From NCBI GenBank assembly GCA_013397795.1, contig VZTJ01004381.1, positions 230,544-294,543 of the forward strand: 64,000 nt of DNA. Reading direction: 5' to 3'. Source of the DNA: Orthonyx spaldingii. Its lineage: Eukaryota > Chordata > Aves > Passeriformes > Orthonychidae. A program made the position numbers and the translations under genes. Shown one piece after another: positions 1 to 10,500 of the stretch. The stretch's first letter is position 1. Each line of letters begins with the position of its first letter. Under the pieces are notes generated by a model that saw only the letters and a program-made list of their open reading frames with translations, had not been told where the DNA came from and ran no database searches.

Positions 1-3000
1 TGTGGGGGCTGATCTGCACGTGATGGAGGCAGGGGTGTGTGTGGCTGGCGTTGGGTCTGGCAGCAAGATCTTCCCAACTAGGTTTCCTCTCCCCTTTTGT
101 TTTCCGGTGTTTAAAAAAGAGCTGGTGGCACATCGGTGACTTTACTGCCTGGGATCTTACCGGGGGCTCCGTTTTCCAAGCGTGCCACTGTTAATCTTGG
201 ATTGATTCCATCGTTTAAGCAAGCATCCTCTAGACATGTTATTTTGGTTTGGGTTTTTTTGTTTTTTCTTTTTTTTGTCATCGTTTATAAACCGCTGTTT
301 ATTTTCTGTGGCAGAGTGGATTCTAATGCATAGGAATACATGCTCCTAATGCATAGGAATACATGCTTCTGAACTGAAACGTACTTCACTCCAGTCTCAT
401 CTGAATCCTAAAGGTTATTCTGGGGGAGAGGTTTAAAGGTTTATTAAAGACTCACAAATAAATAGGAATAGTTTTGGTAGGTTTAGAAACTTAATTACCT
501 CATATGTTCCTGTGTAGGTATGGATTTATCTATCCATTGAACACACATTCTTAAGTAAAAGAACAAACTGCTTAGCCATGTGGGTTTCTTCTCCTTAAAA
601 TGGGTTTCTGTGATAGTTTATTTGTGTAAAATATTTAAAGTTGCACATTTCCCCTAATTATGTTCATGTCATCATTTTCTTTTGACTTTGCTTACTGTTT
701 CGAGCACCTTTTCTTCCTTTGGGATTTAGTTTATTTCAAAGCTTTGTATGTTTATGTCTAATAGGGATGTTTCTTCTTTTTTCTTTTTCCTCCCTAGGTG
801 TTGGTGACTTCAGTCATTTAGGGGTTTAGTTCTGAGGAAGTAGAGACACAAGGATTGAGTTTCTTTTACATAGAAAGCTACAGCTCTTCACCAGTACTCT
901 TTTTACTCCTTCCCATCCCTCCCTGCTCCATAGGGGAGAACAATTTGGGAATTATTTTAAACATTCATTTACTCCCCCTTCCCTCCCTCAGAAATCTGCC
1001 CTGGTCCCAGAGGCATCCGCTAGACAGTGCCTGACAGGACCAGGAGAACGTTATCATCGCTTGCTGGCTTTGGGAGCTTCTGTAGTACCCTTCCCTCCTT
1101 TGGGGTGTAGTGCAGAGAGGCATCCAGAAGACTTCCTTGCCACCCTTTTTGGTTAGTAGAGGTCCAGGAAAAGGGGTACCTAGCAAGACACGTGACCTCC
1201 TTACGGGAGCCAGAACTGAAGCAGCACTTGGCACGCTGAAGGAAACACCCATCTTTAGTGTCTTTTTCGTCTTCCACTCCTTCCTCACCAAATTTCTGGT
1301 AAGTCTCTTCAGTCCATTCATTCACGCAGTGCATGTTTCCCTTCCCCCACTCCAGGCGCTGGGAGAGGCATGCACAGAGGCTGTGGGGTGGGGGAAGGGA
1401 GGAGGGAAAACTGGCTGTGTACACACAGATTGGGGAGGAGAGGGAGTATCGTACCACACCACAGGGGAACCTGGCACAGGTGGAAAAGCAGCTGATGTGG
1501 GAGGAAATGGTGTGTTTTATTTGCACACGGGCGTGCGTGCGCACACAGGGATGGTGGAGGGGCGTGAAAAAGCTGAGAGCCCGTTGTTGGAGAAAATACC
1601 GAAGTAGAAGGATGGCTGATGCTGACCAGTATTGGGTTCATGTTGCAGGGAGGAAAGAGAATGGATTATTTGGTGCTGATGGGGAAGTGGGGTGTGTGAA
1701 TGAGGAATCTTGCCTTCTACTTGCAAGCATGAACATAGAGGAGGAAAGATGGGGGGTGTGGATGTCCGCCTTTCAGAGGCAGCTGTGCCTGGGAGGATTG
1801 CTGCTAGCATCTTGAACATCACTCAGTGCAAAGGTGGAGACAAGGAGATGAAAGCCATCATGGGGAGTGCAGTTGCCCGTCTGCAGGGGTGGGAATGAAT
1901 GGGAACAATTAATATATTCCCATATCCTTTGGCTGTTGCAGTTTACAAATCTCAAAGGGATAAGGAGGTGAATACTGTGATGTGCTTTCAGAGAGGTGTG
2001 CTTGGGGTTCATCTGCCTGCAGAGACTTTCAGTTCTCCGATGCATGTGTAGAGGGTGGATGATAATGCAGCAGCAGTGGACAGATTGCGCTGCAGCTTTT
2101 CAATATATTATATAAAATGCATTTAAATAAATATTTTAATTTTTCAGATTCTTCAGCTTTTAAAAATATGTTCTTTCCAAAGATTCTCAAACAGTTATGT
2201 GACAGTCTTAGGAAAACTAGTTTCTGGTACGTAAAAGAGGAATTTTCCTTGATGTTGGCCTTAAACATCACCATGAAGCAGCATTGTCAGGAACGAGTTG
2301 ATTTATCTTGGATTTATTTTTCTAAAGATGTCAGTTATTTTCTCTATCATCCATGTGATATATTCATCATCCATACATATTTCCTTAACATTTTCTTTAG
2401 ATGATCATCATTCTGGTATCTTTGTGTGGAAAAAAATCACTTGTGCTTTATGCTCGAAACAGCTGTGAACTGTTTGCAGACCTGCTCTCCCTGTGACATA
2501 GAAAGTCCTATTTCTGGGATGTTTCAAATCTCATTAAGATGAGACAGAGACTTCCACGACAGTGTGTGATGGATTACATGCTGGGTCATGTGCTGGACGC
2601 CTGTTCATTAGCTGTTTAACTGGTCTGCTATCTGAGATTGACTTTATAATTCAGATCTGCCTGGAGGTGTCTCCTGAAGGAGATAGCTTGTAAGCATCTG
2701 CCAACCATTCTTAGGTCTTCACTGTCTTGAAATGTGGCCTTCCAGCCATTCTAGAAACTGCTGTAATGGTAGAGACAATTGGTTTATTGGAAATTTGTAC
2801 TCAGTTTCAAGCCTTAGCCAATTTATGATAAAAAGGAAGTCAAAATACCTTTTCCAACTTGAATAGTACTGTTCTGAAAATGAGTATTAAGGGATAAGAA
2901 TTAATGGTGTTGTTAGTGTTACTCATAGTGAGGTGAGTGCTTGGAGCAATGTTTTTCCTAGTTCTCCATTTCCCGTGGCAGTTGTGGCTGTCAGTCTCTT

Positions 3001-5234
3001 GCTCATTCCTTCTCACTTCCATGAGATTTTTATTGTCAGTATCTCAGCTGTAGGGATTAAAGATGCCTAGAGGTATGCTAAAACTAAGGTTAGGTTTTAC
3101 CTCTATATTAACCACTGAAATCTGTGGAGTTTGTGTTATCTGCACAGTGCTGTAACTGAGAGTCTGAGCCAAGCTCTAAAAAAGGGATTATTCTGGGAGG
3201 GGCTGCTGGTAATAATTGTTCCACTAACTTGTTTCCCAGATCCCACTGGAGTCTGTGGGAGTGTGCTGCAACATCAGATCACAGGTGGGGCAGTTGAAAT
3301 AGCTAGGTCATGTTGATCCTTAATGCTGTAAAACATCTGGGATTCCATTCATCATTCCCATAGGGAAGACACAGCTTAGACTTTCTAATTTACAAAAGCA
3401 TTGAGTAGTTGCATTCTGAACAAAAAGAATACTGAACATTTTTTTTTTGCATACTGGTGCTTTTTATCTTAAACATTTATCAATAATACATAAATTAATT
3501 AATATCTCCTAAAAATGGGTTTTTTGTTTCATCTTAAGGGAAATACAGCGTGATGAAAAAGAAAAAATAATCTATTTTTCTCCCACTTATGGCTGTTGAC
3601 GACAGGAGAACGAGTAAATGAGCCATGGAGACCAATCCCCCATTCCTGGAGGGAGAGGGAAGTCTCTAATCTTCTCTGTGAATAGAACACCCCTTTCAAG
3701 GCAAAAAGAGTGGTCTTCAGAGAAGATTTCCAGATCTCTCTAGACAGCTGATCTGATTGGCTGAGTTCTCTGTTATTTCAATAAAACATATTCATATATG
3801 ATGTAAAGTCGAAAAGCAGCACAGTGAGCGCTTTTGTTAGAACAGCTGCTAGAGGTGTACTGCAGATTGAAGGAATGTGGGAGGAAATAGGTGTGCATGT
3901 GCTAGGGAGGGAAGGAAGCTGCTGTGTGATTGCTGGAGTAAGGCCTGGCTTAAGCAATAAGGGGTGCTGGCGTGACACACAGTTTGATTTTTATCACAGA
4001 CCTTTTACTTTGATACCACCCTTTTTCCCTCTCCCAGTCTGTTACATGCAGTTAAGTTTATAGTTATTTTTGCCTTTAATTTCATAAATTTGTGAAGTAG
4101 TTACTGAAAGATTGTACTTACTTTGACTGTGGTAGCTTTGAGTGAAAACTGCACTTGAAGTGGCCATCTTGAAGTTATTTAAACATCTGCTCTTCCCCTT
4201 ATATATGCCATAGTTACTTTGCAATAGATGCTCTCATGGATTAGGAAGTATTCTATGCACACCCAGCATTGTCTGAGGCTGTGTCTTTTAGATTGAAATG
4301 GGTGGAGCTGGTTTTCAGGGAAGAATTCTGGCAGTAATATCCAACTTCAGAGTTTAATGCTTTTGTGCATCTGACTGCAAGGCCAGCTTTCCTCCTACAG
4401 ACCATTTTCTTGAAAATATGGGAGCGATTTTTAAGATGTTTGTGTTAATAGGATAAATTGCAAGTTTTGTTATGTGACACTTCTTACACAATCAAAACAG
4501 ATTATGAGGTGAGGCTGAAACTGATGAGTATATTCTGGTTTTAGGAGCAGAATGTTAGTGTGAAAAAGAAATTCTTTTGGGTGAAAAAAGAATATGGTAC
4601 TGGGTTGGAGGTGAAGGATCCAAGAGTTAGGATTGCTAGTTTCTGCTTCTGCTGCTGGCTTGTGGCTTGTCCTAAAGTGAGCTTCTTAGTCTTTACTTCC
4701 AGACTTGAGATTGTTACTTGCCTTTCTTACGATAAGATGGAAGCTTTTGTATATACATTTATAAAACCATTAACATTTTGAGCAAATGAGATGTAGTATT
4801 AGGAGGGAGATGAATACCCATACCCAAGTCATTTTTATACACCTGCTGGTTTAATGTGCGCATTGATATATATGGATGGCCCTTCTTGACAATGTTGTAA
4901 CTTCTTTCAAAAGTAGAAGATGGAGGAAAGAGAAGGATATACCTTTTTTTCTTTCTTCTTCGACCCTTTGCTGATTTTTAAGAAATTAAAGTGCTGAAAT
5001 GACGGTCAGGGAGAGATGATAGTGAATTTAAGGGTAGAGAAGAGGTTTGAGAAAAATGGAAGCAGATTGGCAGAGAAAGCAAAACTGGGGAGGAAATACT
5101 TGGTTATTGTATTAGGGTTAGAACCAATACTGAGGGGGGAAAAAAGCCTCAAACCACAACAACCCAAACTAAAACCCTAAACAGGCCGAAAATACGTGCT
5201 GGTTTCTAATTTATGTTATTTGTTTTAACGCTGA
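1..5234. other. Upstream region without a recognised gene
   Basis: AT-rich sequence with no protein I recognise on either strand. Overlapping open frames between about 965 and 1822 have low-complexity translations in several frames at once and look like chance. The region may be 5' flank or an upstream non-coding intron of RIMKLB, depending on where the first exon lies. A short tandem duplication (323-368) and an exon-like interval (798-1298) are reported separately. Confidence 0.6.
323..368. repeat. Tandem duplication, 2 x 23 bp
   Basis: Unit 323-345 (begins ctaatgcataggaatac) is repeated at 346-368 with a single difference at the last base. This is a recent local duplication or an expandable two-copy repeat. 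Confidence 0.9.
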
Positions 5235-5480
5235 GGAAGTGCCCGCGGTGTGTTTTTCCCTGCCCTCGGCGTTCCCTGGGATGCGGCCGGGGCGGAGCGG
5301 CGCTGCCCGGCGGGGCGGCAGGGGGCGCTGCGCGGGCCGGCCCCGCTGCGAACGGCAGCGCCCGGGGGCAGCGCCGGGGCCTCCGGGCTGGGCCGGGCCC
5401 TGCGGCGGGGGCATCCCTGCAAACACTGCCTGCCCCGCCGCCTGGTCCAGGATGTTGTGCCAGGAAGTGCCGTGTAAACT
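5235..5480. promoter_or_regulatory. CpG-rich block, candidate RIMKLB promoter or insulator
   Basis: A short stretch of very high G+C with many CpGs and several GGGGCGG-like Sp1 boxes stands out sharply from AT-rich flanks. It lies about 1.8 kb upstream of the acceptor of the RIMKLB start exon, so it could hold the non-coding first exon. I do not find a convincing splice donor just downstream. The long overlapping open frames on both strands here are a product of base composition and I do not call them genes. Confidence 0.5.
5317..5330 (+). promoter_or_regulatory. Candidate CTCF-binding site, forward orientation
   Basis: GGCAGGGGGCGCTG contains CAGGGGGCGCT, the core of the vertebrate CTCF motif. 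It sits in the centre of the CpG-rich block. Binding is an inference from the motif. Confidence 0.55.
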
Positions 5481-7306
5481 ACCGCGGCCAGAAAGCCATT
5501 GTTGAGGGAGACAGATGCGGGGCAGGATCTGATAGATGTCAGCTATTGCTAGCCCAAGCCTCATCTTGCCCTTTTCACTTCGAGCTGCTTTGAAGAACAA
5601 AGAGGTTCTTTGAGAGATCAAAAGATACTCCTTATAACCTCCCACATCCATTTTTCAGCAGGGAGCAAACACTCTTTTTCCTGCTTTACCTTGAACATCT
5701 TGACTGCTGTCAAGGACTGGTCTGGATCTGTGATTGTCTTTCCCTAGCTTCTGGTGTTTTTCAGTCTGTTAGTATGACGAACTGTAGTCCTTGGCTTTAT
5801 CGTTGCACTTCATTTACCAAATCGATGGAAAAAAGTCACAGTCTTTGCTTATTGTTACTATGGTTCTCAGTACCAGGAATAAAAATGTTCACTTAAAATT
5901 TTATGTTCTTGTTAAGAAACAGCTGTACTAGTAGAAAAAAATTGTTTTTTAATTATAGAAAAACCTGTCTGGTTCTTATGGTTGTAAATGATCCTTTTGT
6001 CCTAAGACCTTCAGCAGAAACTAAAATTCTTTGTAATATCAAGTGATAGCAATTATATACTAAAGGCATTTTTGTATTTACATTGTCTGCTGGCAGTAGT
6101 CATTGGGACTAGCAGGCAAAACTCCTGTTTCCATCCCAGTGGTCAGTTCTGCTAGGAACTCATGTCAGTTATATTAGTGAAAATGATGATTTTTGCCTCT
6201 TTATTTTAATAGGAAAGTTTAAAGGTGACACAGAATACCATTCTGGTTTTCTCCAGAATTCTTATTCCTTACACCATGCTTGTCTTTCTTGAATCTAAAG
6301 GAGTAGTCCATTAATGTACCTGTAACTGTTTTACTGCTTTTAAAATATTTCAGTAAAAATATATTCAGTCAAAAACAGCCAAGTCCTCTGCATTCAAAGC
6401 AAAAGGAGCAGTACCTTGCTGTTATCAGTTCTAATGCCATTGAAATTCTTCAATTTGAAATATGTTTTCTGTTCTTGGTCCTGAATTCGTTAGTGCTGTT
6501 TATGTATAAAGGTGATTTAAAAAAATTGATTTGAAGCAAGGGAGGGCTAGCACTGAAATTCTGGCCTTGATTTTGCTTTATTTTATGTGTGTTGGTGTTC
6601 TATATTCCTGACATTTTGTTGGTGCTCCTTGTTCCATTGGTTTTTCCATTATTATGTGTTCTGGATACTACTAAATGTTTTTCTAAGTATATCTCACAGC
6701 AGATATGAGATATTTGTAAGAGCAAATCAGTCCTAAATAGTTATCAGGAAGATTCTGTGGCAATCAAGTTCTGTTATTCTGGTCTGCTTTTTTAACATAA
6801 AGAGTTTGTCACACTCTGCTCTTTTCCATATGTGGTGGAAATAGACAAATCAAGTCTGTCACTGGGTGTTTTAGCAGTCCTAGGAGAGGGGTGGAGTTAT
6901 TTCAGTTGAAGGAATTATCCCAATCATGAAGTTGAAATTCTGGCCTTCAGACATGGCCATTTAAGTTGTTCTTTGCATGCTTCTTAGTACTGTCAGGAAA
7001 GAGGAATGCTACTGCCAGGACCAGTAGTTATGTCTTTGTGTACTTCTTGAGGAGAAAGCTGGGATGAGAACCAAGACCTAATTTCTAGCGTTTAACATTC
7101 AATGGAATGTAAATGGATTTGTTTCTGTTGTTGGTACTTTTGGTTGCAGAGTAGGTGTAGACATTATTTTGCTTCTTGGAGGTTGAAAGTTGCAGTCTGT
7201 TGAAACAGACTGACTTGTGCAGAGGAAGTGGGACTTAGTATAGCATGGATCATGAAGATAAGAGCCTATGGACTCCTAACAGAGTCTCATCTTCTCCACT
7301 GTCTAG
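5481..7306. other. Region between the CpG block and the RIMKLB start exon
   Basis: AT-rich sequence with no gene or repeat family recognised. If the CpG block contains the first exon, this is the first intron. It ends with a recognisable branch point and acceptor at 7273-7306. Confidence 0.6.
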
Positions 7307-7352
7307 CAGTTCCATTGGAAGGAGACCTTGAAGGTTGCAAGACCAGTCCAAG
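7307..7352 (+). other. RIMKLB: 5' UTR part of the RIMKLB start exon, preceded by a splice acceptor
   Basis: A pyrimidine-rich tract ends in AG at 7305-7306, with a good branch-point match (ctcctaac, 7273-7280) about 27 nt upstream. The start exon therefore appears to be internal, so a non-coding first exon should lie further 5'. A second AG three bases downstream (7308-7309) makes a tandem NAGCAG-type acceptor, so the exon could begin at 7307 or 7310. An in-frame TGA at 7329-7331 prevents the protein from extending upstream of the ATG at 7353. Confidence 0.7.
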
Positions 7353-7527
7353 ATGTGCAGTTCAGTTGCTCCCAGGCTGTGGTTCTTAACAGACCGTCGC
7401 ATCAGAGAAGATTACCCTCAGCAGGAGATCCTGAGAGCACTGAAGGCCAAGTGCTGTGAAGAGGAGCTGGATTTTCGGGCCTTGGTGATGGATGAAGTGG
7501 TGCTGACCATTGAGGATGGAAATCTTG
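7353..7527 (+). CDS. RIMKLB: RIMKLB coding exon 1 (residues 1-58 plus first base of Gly59)
   Basis: The frame starts MCSSVAPRLWFLTDRR, the expected N-terminus of RIMKLB. The ATG has A at -3 and T at +4, a moderate Kozak context, and an in-frame stop lies eight codons upstream. The donor is G|GTGAGA at 7528, giving phase 1. This exon encodes the first part of the pre-ATP-grasp domain. Reading through the donor gives only a few unrelated residues before a stop at about 7557. Confidence 0.96.
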
Positions 7528-10500
7528 GTGAGAATGAGCTAAGGCTGGGAGTGTGCTGAAAGGGTACTTGGAAAAAGATTGTGAAATGGAGCATCTGTAC
7601 TGTTTAATTATGAATTCCATGTATGCCAGAGTACCTACCATTCATCATCTAAATCATGCAGATGTACATCATACCATTTTTTTTAGAATTTATTGTGTTA
7701 ATCAATTATAATTGTTGAGTTCGGTAATTTGCATTAGAAGCATTTTTGTTTTCCCTCTGCAGAAAAGAGAGGAGGGTTGTTTTCATTTTGGTGAGTCCAG
7801 GATAAGGATTATAGGACCTCTGAATTAATAAGAAATCATGGAGCCTAATTTTTGCTTCAGTACTTGAACTTCGTGGGTCACATTTAAGAGTTTTAGAGGG
7901 ACTTTTTTCTTCTGTTTGTGTTCTGGTTCCAAAATAGAAAACACTGGAAATAATCTAAAAGGAATTTTCAATGAACAGTACAAAGTGTCATGGAACTAGA
8001 GGTTATAATGTGACGTAACTAAAGGACGCTGCCGTACGGATGTGGAGTTATGTGAATTCCAAAAAAGAACAGTGCTGATAAACAAAGTATGTGCATCAAA
8101 TAATTTGAGCTGTTACTGCAATTTACAGTGTTTAAAACGAAATGGTAAGATTTCTGTTCTATTTTCCTATTAGCTTTTTCTTTTTCCCTGTGGTGATTAA
8201 GAAGGAAAAGCAAGATGTTAAATTGCATTAGAAATGTTAAGTAAAAGGATTCTGTAGATAGTAAGCTTATGTGATAGGAAGATACTAATACCACCAATGT
8301 CAAGCTATGTAACACTTATAATTTATTTTTGTTTCAACACTTTTAAATTTGGATTTCCTAAAGCAAGGAGACTGCAGTCTTACTTTTTACCTTTAACTCT
8401 TTAATTCCTCTTCTCCCTGTATCAGTCAAAAAATGTATCGCTGGAGACCCGGGGAAGAATTACATTTCTGAAAGTTGTATTAGAGCAATTCTGTATGGGA
8501 AGAAAATGTAAAAGTACCCTCAGCCATGGAAAAGAAGCTGCTGTATATACCTTGTTCCCTTTTGGGAAATCATGCATCAGAAGGGGATCATAAAACTGAC
8601 TCGGGGGAAGAACTTGGTCAGAATTTCTACCTTATTTTGGCATGACTCAATGAATTCTAAAACATATGCATGATAAAAGGAGTATTTTGTGTTCTGGTAT
8701 TACTAAACCTTTATTTAGCTATTTTGTCTTTTAATCTGAGGAGTCTTATGATTTTTATCACAGATTGAAATTCTGTAGGATATCTTCAAATCAAGGTAAC
8801 TTCTTGTCAGAAAGTCTGAGCTCTGAGCATGCTTTCCTTTGGACATCGTGTAGTGGGAACACAGCCATCCTGGACTGGAGCTGCAGTCTCTGAGATGCAT
8901 AATTAGCCCTTCAGCATTTCAGTACTGTTTTTATTTCTTGGTGATTTCTTCTTTCCTGTCTTCTGTTTATTTTTGCGGAATTAAATCGGGCAAGTGTAAA
9001 TTGTGGACCTTTCTGCTCTCTTCTGTCTGATGTCTCCTAGTGCCGTGTTTATTGCAAGGAAAAAGATAAAAGTAATGCAATTTGGAAAACTAATATTGAG
9101 GAATGTGTAGTACAAGAGCAAGAAAAATTAAGACAATTACTAGAAAAAAAATGCAAGAAAAGGGAAATTATTCTCATACAAAGTGTTCATTCAATATGAT
9201 TTAAATAGCAGACCATTTGAAAAGGAGGGAGATAAAAATGCTGAAAGATTGTGGATAGAAATTTTGTTATAAATAGTCTGGACCATCTAATTGTGGGTTT
9301 GGGTTTTTTTTCTGAGGGGTGGGAATTATATCAAACAATTCTTTCTCTTGGAGAGAGATGAAAACTTCCCTCTTAATTTTCCAGTTTTGTTTTTTCTAGC
9401 GCTTTTGCATATGCTTTGATAAAGGTTTCTGCTGGAGGACACAAGCAAAAGCTTTATGTTTCATTTTCCTTGTTAAAATTCTTAGCTGGCCTAGGAAAAG
9501 GTGTCCTGGAACAAAATTCAGGAGGCAGTGCATTCTGTACCCTTCGTGTTATCTACTGCTGTGTGAGGGATCCAGGTTGACTAAAATTTTCTATGACATA
9601 GAGGAGCTGATGAAGAGAATGTATCTTCAGTGGGTAATAATGTACTTTTGCTTCCCTTTCTATCATTATTTGTCTTGAAAGCCTGGCAATTCAAGGCTCA
9701 AACTCTGAAGGTAATACATGATATTGGAGGAAGTAATAGTTGGGTTTTTTCCACGTATTCACACTTTGATTAGAGCTTTTTTTGTTCTTTAAAACCAAGG
9801 CAATTTCTTAAGTAAATTGTTAGAAGAATGTTAAATTTACACAGTCAAGTTGGATATTACAGGATGCTATTTAAAACCTCAAAAATGTGGTATTTCTGTA
9901 GATGATAGAGTCAGTAATCCTTCTTGTGGACTTGCTGACTGTCAGGAACATAGCTGGAGACTTCAGAGACCAAAAATTCAGCATAGGATATTAAAAAGCT
10001 TAAAATTATTTACAGGAAAAGAAACTTCTAAACTTAGGAAAATTGAGCAGAACAGTGGGATACATACATGTGAAAATTGTCCCTTCCACAAACCACGTGG
10101 TTTGTACCTTGACAGTAGAGCACACTGATGCAAGTATCACTGATGCCCAGGCAAAGACAGATGTGTAAAGCTTTTGTGATGCTGAGAATTACAAAATTTG
10201 TGGCTGTTAGAAATGATAAGATTTGCCATGGCCAAAGGGAAAGGGGGAGGAGTGGGAGTTTACTCAGTGAACTCAGCAGCAGCCACTCCTTGGGGCAGGA
10301 CTGCTGTACTGCAGGGCTGGATGGTAAGTGTGCCTGGATTCCCAAGGCAGGCCAACAGTGTGGGCCCAGCAGTCCCTGCTGGTTCCTTTTCTTTCACAGC
10401 TGAAACTCAGGATGACCCAAAATCCCAAGCACCCCACACAGCCCCAGTGTCACTGGCCACGGGATGAACCTGCATGCAGCTCAAGATCCACTTTAGATAC

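Noticed and set aside
965..1822. Cluster of overlapping open frames of 100-174 aa on both strands
   Set aside because: Translations are low in complexity, several frames are open at once, and none resembles a known protein. This fits a locally GC-richer stretch with few stop codons.
5112..5121. TTAGGGTTAG, two telomere-like units
   Set aside because: Too short to indicate an interstitial telomere array; expected by chance.
5211..5651. Open frames of 65-146 aa on both strands through the CpG block
   Set aside because: Arg/Gly/Pro/Ala-rich translations in every frame are what GC-rich DNA gives. No domain is visible.
7335..7352. Upstream extension of RIMKLB from a TTG at 7335
   Set aside because: The conserved N-terminus begins at the ATG at 7353, the TTG is not a normal eukaryotic start, and an in-frame stop lies at 7329-7331.
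9850..10128. 92-aa open frame with two Cys pairs reminiscent of a zinc-binding fragment
   Set aside because: The Cys spacing does not repeat as a finger would, and there is no exon-like support. Probably chance inside intron 1.
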